From contig NZ_PTIX01000004.1 of assembly GCF_002934265.1 (NCBI RefSeq), forward strand, positions 310,001-374,000: DNA of 64,000 bases, written 5' to 3'. The position numbers and the translations under genes are program-made. Below are positions 57,434-64,000 of the stretch, in pieces. This DNA comes from Actinokineospora auranticolor. Its GTDB lineage: Bacteria > Actinomycetota > Actinomycetes > Mycobacteriales > Pseudonocardiaceae. The notes under the pieces are model-generated. The model made no database searches. It was not told the origin of the DNA and was given only the letters and a program-made list of their open reading frames with translations. Numbering within the stretch: position 1 is the stretch's first letter; every line of letters begins with the position of its first letter.

Positions 57434-59404
57434 GTGAGCGTCGAGTCTGTGTTCCCCCGGCTTGAACCCCTGCTGCCCCGGGTGTCCAAGCCGGTCCAGT
57501 ACGTCGGTGGTGAGCTGAACGCCACCGTCAAGGAGTGGGACAGCACCACCGTGCGCTGGGCGCTGATGTACCCGGACGCCTACGAGGTCGGCCTGCCCAA
57601 CCAGGGCGTCATGATCCTCTACGAGGTGCTCAACGAGATCCCGGACGTGCTCGCCGAGCGCACGTACGCGGTCTGGCCCGACCTCGAGAAGCTCATGCGG
57701 GAGCACGACGTCCCGCAGTTCACCGTGGACGGCCACCGCCCGCTCGGCGCGTTCGACGTGCTCGGGGTCAGCTTCTCCACCGAGCTGGGCTACACGAACA
57801 TGCTCACCGCGCTCGACCTCGCGAAGATCCCGCTGCACGCCGCAGACCGCACCGTCGACCACCCGGTCGTGCTGGCCGGTGGTCACGCCGCGTTCAACCC
57901 GGAGCCGATCGCCGACTTCATCGACGCCGCCGTGCTCGGTGACGGCGAGGAGGCCGTCGGGGAGATCACCGACGTCATCCGCGCGTGGAAGGCCGAGGGG
58001 CGTCCCGGTGGCCGTGACGAGCTGCTGACCCGTCTCGCCGAGTCCGGCACCGTCTACATCCCCCGGCTCTACGACGTCACCTACCGCGAAGACGGCCACA
58101 TCGACGCGGTCAAGCCCAACCGCGACCGCGTGCCGGAGGTGGTCGCCAAGCGGACCACCATGGACCTCGACGCGTGGCCGTACCCGAAGAAGCCGCTGGT
58201 GCCGCTCGCGGAGAGCGTGCACGAGCGGATGAGCGTCGAGATCTTCCGCGGCTGCACCCGCGGCTGCCGCTTCTGCCAGGCGGGCATGATCACCCGCCCG
58301 GTGCGCGAGCGCTCCATCGACGGCATCGGCGCGATGATCCAGCAGGGCCTGGAGGCCAGCGGCTTCGAGGAGGTCGGCCTGCTGTCGCTGTCCAGCGCCG
58401 ACCACTCCGAGATCGGCGAGATCACCAAGCAGCTCGCCGACCGCTACGAGGGCACCAACACCGGCCTGTCGCTGCCGTCCACCCGGGTCGACGCGTTCAA
58501 CATCGACCTGGCCAACGAGCTGTCCCGCAACGGCCGCCGCTCCGGGCTCACCTTCGCCCCCGAGGGCGGCAGCGAGCGGATCCGGCGCGTCATCAACAAG
58601 ATGGTGTCCGAAGAGGACCTGCTCAAGACGGTCACCGCCGCGTACGCCAACGGCTGGCGGCAGGTGAAGCTGTACTTCATGTGCGGCCTGCCCACCGAGA
58701 CCGACGAGGACGTGCTCCAGATCGCCGAGATGGCCAAGAACGTCATCCGCGCGGGCAGGCAGGCCAGCGGCCGCAAGGACATCCGCTGCACGATCTCGAT
58801 CGGCGGGTTCGTGCCCAAGCCGCACACCCCGTTCCAGTGGGCGCCGCAGTGCGACCCGGACACCGTGGACAGCAGGCTGCGCAAGCTGCGCGAGGCGGTC
58901 AACTCCGACCGCGACCGCAGCCTCGGCCGCAACATCGGCATGCGCTACCACGACGGCAAGCCCAGCCTCATCGAAGGACTGCTGTCCCGGGGCGACCGCC
59001 GGGTCGGCCGCGTCATCGAACGCGTCTGGCGCGACGGTGGCCGCTTCGACGGCTGGAGCGAGCACTTCTCCTACGACCGCTGGGTGGCCGCGGCCGCCGC
59101 CGAGCTCGAACCGCTCGGCGTCTCGCTCAACTGGTTCACCACGCGCGAGCGCACGGAGGAGGAGGTCCTGCCCTGGGACCACCTCGACTCCGGCCTCGAC
59201 AAGCAGTGGCTCTGGGACGACTGGCTCGACGCCCTGGACGCCCGCGAGCAGGACGACTGCCGCTGGACCCCCTGCTTCGACTGCGGCGTCTGCCCGGCCA
59301 TGGGCACCGACATCGAGATCGGTCCCACCGGCCGCAAGCTGCTGCCCATCAGCCCGGTCGGCATCGGGTCCCCGGTCCAGAACCCGGCCCTCGCCAAGTC
59401 GTGA
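57434..59404 (+). CDS. Radical SAM protein, B12-binding-like, TIGR03960 family
   Basis: A 656-residue radical SAM enzyme. Residues about 40-190 form a degenerate B12-binding-like domain (ELGYTNMLTALDLA, VVLAGGHAAFNPEP). The radical SAM cluster motif is C274-xxx-C278-xx-C281 in RGCTRGCRFCQAG. A C-terminal Cys group (CFDCGVCPAMG) may hold a second cluster. In actinobacteria it pairs with a DUF2344 protein, here at 61.6 kb. Substrate unknown; RNA or ribosome modification is suggested by the neighbouring rne. Leaderless-type TACCCT lies nine bases before the GTG. Confidence 0.92.
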   Translation: MSVESVFPRLEPLLPRVSKPVQYVGGELNATVKEWDSTTVRWALMYPDAYEVGLPNQGVMILYEVLNEIPDVLAERTYAVWPDLEKLMREHDVPQFTVDGHRPLGAFDVLGVSFSTELGYTNMLTALDLAKIPLHAADRTVDHPVVLAGGHAAFNPEPIADFIDAAVLGDGEEAVGEITDVIRAWKAEGRPGGRDELLTRLAESGTVYIPRLYDVTYREDGHIDAVKPNRDRVPEVVAKRTTMDLDAWPYPKKPLVPLAESVHERMSVEIFRGCTRGCRFCQAGMITRPVRERSIDGIGAMIQQGLEASGFEEVGLLSLSSADHSEIGEITKQLADRYEGTNTGLSLPSTRVDAFNIDLANELSRNGRRSGLTFAPEGGSERIRRVINKMVSEEDLLKTVTAAYANGWRQVKLYFMCGLPTETDEDVLQIAEMAKNVIRAGRQASGRKDIRCTISIGGFVPKPHTPFQWAPQCDPDTVDSRLRKLREAVNSDRDRSLGRNIGMRYHDGKPSLIEGLLSRGDRRVGRVIERVWRDGGRFDGWSEHFSYDRWVAAAAAELEPLGVSLNWFTTRERTEEEVLPWDHLDSGLDKQWLWDDWLDALDAREQDDCRWTPCFDCGVCPAMGTDIEIGPTGRKLLPISPVGIGSPVQNPALAKS

Positions 59405-59859
59405 GAATCCGCATCGCGGGTGAGGGCGACATCCCCGCCCTCACCCGCCTGCGTCGCCTGTGGACCGAGGAGCTCACCCCTACCACCCCAGACGACGAGT
59501 TCGAGTCCACATTCACCCAGTGGTGGCTACACGAACGAGACCGCCGGATCTTCTGGCTGGCCGAAACCGAGGACGCCGACCCCATCGGCTTCCTCAACAT
59601 GGTCATCTTCACCCGGATGCCCCGCCCGAGCCAGCCACCGAGCACCTGGGGCTACGTCAGCAACGTCTACGTCCGCGCGACCCACCGCAACCAGGGCACC
59701 GGCCAAGACCTGCTCAACGCGGCCATAACCCACGCCGACACGCACAACTACGTCCGCCTCGTGCTGAGCCCGACCGACCGCTCCATCCCGTTCTACAACC
59801 GCGCCGGCTTCACCCCAGCGACTTCCCTGCTGATCCGCCCAGGCGTCCCGACAGAGTGA
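59401..59859 (+). CDS. GNAT-family acetyltransferase
   Basis: A 152-residue GNAT enzyme: GYVSNVYVRATHRNQGTGQDLLNAAI holds the acetyl-CoA loop (RNQGTG), and RSIPFYNRAGFTPATSLL the C-terminal strand. Its GTG overlaps the stop of the radical SAM gene as GTGA, so both are co-translated. Substrate unknown. The codons carry slightly more A/T than the neighbours. Confidence 0.88.
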   Translation: MRIRIAGEGDIPALTRLRRLWTEELTPTTPDDEFESTFTQWWLHERDRRIFWLAETEDADPIGFLNMVIFTRMPRPSQPPSTWGYVSNVYVRATHRNQGTGQDLLNAAITHADTHNYVRLVLSPTDRSIPFYNRAGFTPATSLLIRPGVPTE

Positions 59860-60044
59860 CAGTAATCCCCAGCCCCATCCACACCCTCCCCTTGAACTGC
59901 AATTCCCCCACCCGCCGCATATCCACATCCCCCTGATACCCCACTAACCACTGTCCGAGAAACCCATGGCAGACCAGTCTCTACCTGGTCACCGACCACT
60001 GTGGCCACGCCGAACAGAACGCCGCGATCGCGGCCTACGCAAAG

Positions 60045-61454
60045 CTAGTCGGTCACTGCGGCCAGGGCGTTGACCAGTCCGTGGCCGTAGAAGCTGTTGA
60101 AGGGCGCGTAGCCCGAGCAGTAGGCGTCCTGGCCGCCCGTGCCATCCAGGTCGTAGTCGACCGGGCACGGCACCGACTCCGCCTCCGTCGTCAGCAGCCG
60201 CGTCAGGCGTTGGGGGGAGGCGCCTGGGTGCGTTGACGCGAGCAGGGCCGCCACCCCGGACACGTGTGGCGTCGCCATCGAGGTGCCGCAGGCCGTCGCG
60301 TAGCCGCCGGGGACCGTGGACAGGACGCAGCGGTCGCCGGTCTGCTCGCCGCCCGGGGCCGTCACGTCGATGACGCCCAGGCCGTAGGCGCTGTAGCCGG
60401 CTTTCACTCGATCCGGTCCGATCGCCGACACCGCGACTACTCCGCGCAACCCCGCGGGCAGGACCCGGCAGGAGGCGTCGACGGTGCGCCACTGGCCGTC
60501 GAGGCCTGGCATCTGGCCGCTCGGCTCGGCGAGGTCGCGGGCCTCGTTCGACGCGGCGGCCACGCTCAGCACACCCCGGCCGGTCGCGTAGTCCGTCGCC
60601 CGCCGCACGGCTTCGTAGACGACGTGCTCGGCGCCGCGGTCGCAGGTCAGGGGCCACGGGTCGACGTAGTAGCTGTGGTTCGCCACCGCCATCCCGTTGG
60701 CCGCGGCCCACATCAGCCCGCACACCACCGACTCCGGCCGCACCGTCCCGTCGTCGTCGACGACCCGCACCGATGCCAGGCGCACGTCCGGCGCCACACC
60801 CGTGATGCCCCGCCCGTCGTCCGCCGCCGCGATGATGCCCGCCACGTGCGTCCCGTGCGGTGAGACCGAGGGCTGCCACGCCTGCGGTGACCGGTCCGCC
60901 TTGCCCGTCAGGCACCCCGCCGACTTCGCCGGGTCGACCGCGCGGGCCAGGTCCGGGTGGGTGTTGTCGATCCCCGAATCGAGGACGCCGACCACCACCC
61001 GGTCGCTACCGCGAGTGATCGCGTGCGCGGCGCCCGCCTGGATCTCCGTCATGTCCCACTGCTCGCCCGAGCGATCTGTCGCCACGTCCGGGTCGCCCGT
61101 GTCCACCAGTGGTGACTGCTTGTGCGCCCGCCCCACGACCGCCTCCGTGCTGAACGCGCGGTCGCGCCCGAACCGGTCGGCGAACCCGGGGTCGGAGGAC
61201 GCCGCGACGCCCACCGCGATCTCCGGGTAGTACGCCACCGGCGCGGCGCAGGACGAGTCGACCTCGTCGTCGGCGTCGGCCGCGGTCGTGCCCTCGGGGA
61301 AGAGCACCAGGTAGCGCAGCGGGGCCGAGGTGGGGTGGCAGGGCAGCGACCCGTCCTCCAAGGGCTCGCCGGCCGCGAGGGTGGGAGCGGAGAAAGCCGC
61401 CGCCACTACCGCGACGCTGACCGCTGCCGCCCTGGTCAGGCGGAGCAGAGGCAC
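60045..61454 (-). CDS. Secreted subtilisin-like (S8) serine protease
   Basis: A 469-residue protease: signal peptide (1-29, ending LAA), a propeptide-like region (about 30-125), and the subtilisin domain with Asp159 in VLDSGID, His200 in PHGTHVAG and Ser near 391 in CGTSMATPH. There is no C-terminal membrane helix, so it is not a mycosin of type VII systems but released. Eight or more Cys may form disulfides. GTG 61454 is preceded by GGAGG six bases away. Confidence 0.93.
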   Translation of the reverse strand: MPLLRLTRAAAVSVAVVAAAFSAPTLAAGEPLEDGSLPCHPTSAPLRYLVLFPEGTTAADADDEVDSSCAAPVAYYPEIAVGVAASSDPGFADRFGRDRAFSTEAVVGRAHKQSPLVDTGDPDVATDRSGEQWDMTEIQAGAAHAITRGSDRVVVGVLDSGIDNTHPDLARAVDPAKSAGCLTGKADRSPQAWQPSVSPHGTHVAGIIAAADDGRGITGVAPDVRLASVRVVDDDGTVRPESVVCGLMWAAANGMAVANHSYYVDPWPLTCDRGAEHVVYEAVRRATDYATGRGVLSVAAASNEARDLAEPSGQMPGLDGQWRTVDASCRVLPAGLRGVVAVSAIGPDRVKAGYSAYGLGVIDVTAPGGEQTGDRCVLSTVPGGYATACGTSMATPHVSGVAALLASTHPGASPQRLTRLLTTEAESVPCPVDYDLDGTGGQDAYCSGYAPFNSFYGHGLVNALAAVTD

Positions 61455-61626
61455 GGGCGACCTCCAGTACTGGTTCCCTCGGGCCGGGCTGTCCACTCGG
61501 TGCGGACGCTATCCACGCCACGGGAGCGAAACAAGCGCGCGAGCCGAATTGGCGCTCCCGGTACGGTGCCACTGTCCCGGTGAGCTCACCACCGGAGGAC
61601 AGCGACTCCACCGGAAGGAGTAACCC

Positions 61627-62409
61627 CTGAGCCGCCAGGACCAACCCAACCCGTCGGCGCCGCCGGTGCAGAAGATCCGGCTGCGCTACGCCAAGCGGGG
61701 TCGGCTGCGCTTCACCTCGCACCGCGACGTGGCCCGCGCCTTCGAGCGCGCCCTGCGCCGCGCGGGCGTGCCGATGGCCTACTCCCAGGGGTTCAACCCG
61801 CACCCCAAGATCTCCTGGATCGGCGCGGCGCCCACCGGGGTGGCCAGCGAGGCCGAGTACGTCGAGATCCAGGTCGTCGAGGCGCTCGACCCGGCGAGCC
61901 TGGCGCGGGTGCTCGACGCGGCGCTGGCCCCCGGCCTCGACGTGCTCGAGGCGGTGCAGGCGGGACCGGGCGGGCTCGCCGAGCGCATGGAGGCCAGCGA
62001 CTGGCACATCGAGCTGCCCGGGGTCGACCCGGACACGCTGAGTGTCGCCGTCGAGCGCCTGCTCGCCGAGGAGCACGTCGAGGTGGAGCGGCTGACCAAG
62101 GACGGCAGACGGCTCATCGACGCCCGACCTGCGGTGATCCGCGCCGAGGTGACCGAATCCGGGGGCGACACCCCCGGTGTGGGGATCGACATGTCCTACC
62201 CGGAGCGTTCGTGTGGGATACTGCGTGTGGTCGTCCGGCAGACAACACCGGCCGTGCGACCCGACGACGTGCTGAGCGCGCTCCGCGTGGTCGCCGCTCT
62301 GGAACCGCCGGTGCCCGCGAAGGCGACACGGACGGCCCAGGGGCGGCTTGACGACGAAGGCGGTCTGTCCGATCCGTTGGCCCTCGACAGGCAAGCGGGC
62401 CTCGGGTAG
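61627..62409 (+). CDS. DUF2344 (TIGR03936) protein, apparent CTG start
   Basis: Partner of the TIGR03960 radical SAM protein. The conserved core begins QKIRLRYAKRGRLRFTSHRD and includes AYSQGFNPHPKISW; function unknown, often fused to or beside the radical SAM protein. The frame has a stop at 61621, then CCC, then CTG at 61627, placed six bases after a near-perfect GGAAGGAG; this would give a 260-residue protein starting with M-SRQDQPNPSAPP. The first standard start is GTG 61666, without a ribosome site. Next gene is rne. Confidence 0.9.
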   Translation: MSRQDQPNPSAPPVQKIRLRYAKRGRLRFTSHRDVARAFERALRRAGVPMAYSQGFNPHPKISWIGAAPTGVASEAEYVEIQVVEALDPASLARVLDAALAPGLDVLEAVQAGPGGLAERMEASDWHIELPGVDPDTLSVAVERLLAEEHVEVERLTKDGRRLIDARPAVIRAEVTESGGDTPGVGIDMSYPERSCGILRVVVRQTTPAVRPDDVLSALRVVAALEPPVPAKATRTAQGRLDDEGGLSDPLALDRQAGLG

Positions 62410-62598
62410 TCCATCGGGGAGACGGAGTCGCCTCAGCCGTGGTCGAACGACCTGCCGTCAGCCGGTTGCGGTCCCGATGACCACAGCCGCCAGCGGTGAT
62501 GGGCGAGGATTCCCGCCGCCTTGCGCGGTGGAACAAGGACAACTAGGGCCCCTGAGCGGCCGCGTCTGGCACGACGCGCCCGGGGGCGGAGGAGCTAC
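62410..62598. other. Intergenic region before rne (189 bp)
   Basis: No gene and no clear long hairpin seen. It probably holds the rne promoter and leader; RNase E often regulates its own leader, which could not be tested here. Confidence 0.4.
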
Positions 62599-64000
62599 AT
62601 GTCGGACACGACTACCCCTGCCGGGGCCACCGGCGGGGCCGCCACCACACCCGTTGAGCAGGCGCTGGCGGAACTGCCCGCCAAGGTGCGCGTGCACGCG
62701 CTGGCCAAGCTGCTGTCGGTGAGCAGCAAGGAGGTCATCGCCACCCTCGACCGGATCGGCGAGACGGTGCGCGGTGCGCAATCCAGCGTCAGCAAGGAGA
62801 CGGCCGCGCTCGTCGTGCGCGCGCTGCTCGACGAGCCCGAGGTCGTCGAACCCGCGGCCGTCGAGCCCGAGGTCGTCGAGGACGAGCCCGAGGTGGTCGA
62901 GGCCGCCCCGCGCCGGATCCCGCCCACGCCGGTGTTCGCCTCCGCGTCGCCGCTGTTCCTGCCCCCGGAGCCCGCCGCGTCCCGGCCCGCCCCGGTCCAG
63001 CCGGTCGCGGTGGTCGAGCCCGCGCCGGTCGAGGCGGAGGAGCCCCCGGTCGCCGATGAGGACGACGACGAGGACGGCGCCCACAGCAGGCGCCGCCGCC
63101 GCGGTCGCCGCGGTCGCGGTCGCGGCAAGGGCGCGGCCGACGAGGCGGGCGAGCCCGCCGAGGACGAGGCCAAGCCCGCCGCCGAGGCCGAGGAGCCCGA
63201 GGAGGAGCCGGAAGCCGAGACCGAGGCCGACGACGCGGGCGACGCGGGCAGCCGCCGCCGCAGGCGTCGCCGCCGCCGCAAGGGCGGCGGCGACGACGAC
63301 GGCGCGGACGCGGGCGACGACCCGCCGAACACCGTCGTGCACGTCCGCGAGGCCCGCGACGAGAAGGCCGAGGCCGCGTCGGCCCGCGACGAGGTGCGCA
63401 GCGTGCGCGGCTCGACCCGGCTGGAGGCCAAGCGCCAGCGCCGCCGCGACGGCCGGGAGGCGGGCCGCAGGCGCGCGCCGATCCTGTCGGAGGCCGAGTT
63501 CCTGGCCCGCCGCGAGGCCGTCGACCGCGCCATGGTGGTGCGCGAGCACGGCGACCGCACGCAGATCGCGGTCACGGAGGACGGCGTCCTCGTCGAGCAC
63601 TTCGTGACCTCGTCCGGCACCGGCTCGCTGGTCGGCAACGTCTACCTGGGCCGCGTGCAGAACGTGCTGCCCAGCATGGAAGCCGCGTTCGTCGACATCG
63701 GCCGCGGCCGCAACGCCGTGCTCTACGCCGGTGAGGTCGACTGGGACGCCGCCGGTCTGGAGGGCAAGGCCCGCAAGATCGAGCAGGCGCTGTCCACCGG
63801 AGACAGCGTCCTGGTGCAGGTCACCAAGGACCCGGTCGGGCACAAGGGCGCCCGGCTCACCACCCAGATCAGCCTCCCCGGCCGCTTCCTGGTCTACGTG
63901 CCCGGCGGCGGCGCGACCGGCATCTCCCGCAAGCTGCCGGAGAACGAGCGGCGCAGGCTCAAGGACCTGCTCAAGCGCATCGTCCCCGAGGACGCGGGTG
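62599..64000 (+). CDS. rne: Ribonuclease E/G, N-terminal part
   Basis: Endoribonuclease for mRNA decay and rRNA processing. The 467 codons visible show a helix region PAKVRVHALAKLLSVSSKEV (about 29-48), resembling the IF2 N-terminal module, a long acidic/Pro tract (about 75-155), Arg-rich patches ([28 protein letters not shown]) and then the catalytic start with the S1-like domain: VTEDGVLVEHFV, GNVYLGRVQNVLPSMEAAFV. It is cut by the window end, before the catalytic Asp motifs. ATG 62599 follows GGAGGAG. Confidence 0.95.
   Translation, partial: MSDTTTPAGATGGAATTPVEQALAELPAKVRVHALAKLLSVSSKEVIATLDRIGETVRGAQSSVSKETAALVVRALLDEPEVVEPAAVEPEVVEDEPEVVEAAPRRIPPTPVFASASPLFLPPEPAASRPAPVQPVAVVEPAPVEAEEPPVADEDDDEDGAHSRRRRRGRRGRGRGKGAADEAGEPAEDEAKPAAEAEEPEEEPEAETEADDAGDAGSRRRRRRRRRKGGGDDDGADAGDDPPNTVVHVREARDEKAEAASARDEVRSVRGSTRLEAKRQRRRDGREAGRRRAPILSEAEFLARREAVDRAMVVREHGDRTQIAVTEDGVLVEHFVTSSGTGSLVGNVYLGRVQNVLPSMEAAFVDIGRGRNAVLYAGEVDWDAAGLEGKARKIEQALSTGDSVLVQVTKDPVGHKGARLTTQISLPGRFLVYVPGGGATGISRKLPENERRRLKDLLKRIVPEDAG

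Overview
The window is a very GC-rich (about 70% or more) chromosomal segment of an actinomycete. Gene content and order resemble the Mycobacterium tuberculosis Rv2476c-to-Rv2444c neighbourhood: NAD-glutamate dehydrogenase, thioesterase, Rv2474c-like protein, alpha-glucosidase, truncated haemoglobin, CtaJ-like subunit, PepN, Rv2466c-like oxidoreductase, RpiB, Nei, trigger factor, ClpP1, ClpP2, ClpX, ValS, FolC, a DUF4233 protein, Ndk and RNase E. Protein style, DUF397/DUF5753 regulators and an SCO5389-type protein suggest the Pseudonocardiaceae (Saccharothrix/Actinokineospora-like). The species is inferred from recall of families, not from a search.

Layout. 1-4054 (+): end of the large NAD-GDH, a thioesterase and a conserved protein, converging on a minus-strand group mscS-glbO-aglA (7162-4069). 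7340-8553: an HNH endonuclease faces a highly repetitive GTRVT-repeat protein, and their stop codons share one CTAG. 8903-20902: CtaJ-like and TPM-like proteins, PepN, mycothiol-linked DsbA-like protein, ALDH, MBL hydrolase, DUF429 protein, RpiB, Nei, a membrane protein with a Gly-Asp-Phe tail, an Eis-type and a GNAT acetyltransferase, and a degenerate Nudix protein. 21115-21345: divergent tRNA-Gly(TCC) and tRNA-Pro(TGG). 21577-27655: SCO5389-type protein, luciferase-like oxidoreductase, then the proteostasis block tig-clpP1-clpP2-clpX with a ClgR-like box before clpP1.

Between clpX and valS (27.7-44.6 kb) lies a lineage-specific block: Tat-type esterase, a 1.2-kb gene-poor stretch with a 94-bp duplication and DnaA-box-like sites, a coupled fdhD/CaiB pair, a secreted S1 protease with a chitin-binding-like tail, an SDR, an FAD oxidoreductase, mycoredoxin, a 1.4-kb low-complexity stretch ending in an 8-bp tandem array, an FdhF/YdeP-type molybdoenzyme and a membrane-anchored protein. 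It ends in a second, archaeal-looking valyl-tRNA synthetase divergent from the normal valS.

47.3-50.0 kb is a small accessory insertion (unknown protein, macro domain, small protein, XRE/DUF5753 regulator, DUF397 protein) between valS and folC. After folC-DUF4233 and ndk come a Tat-exported PhoD phosphatase, a degenerate 0.9-kb stretch, an ABC-2 exporter operon, a radical SAM protein with its GNAT neighbour, a subtilisin-like protease, a DUF2344 protein with an apparent CTG start, and the start of RNase E, cut by the window end. Many genes have a TANNNT hexamer about seven bases before the start codon and no Shine-Dalgarno, indicating leaderless mRNAs.
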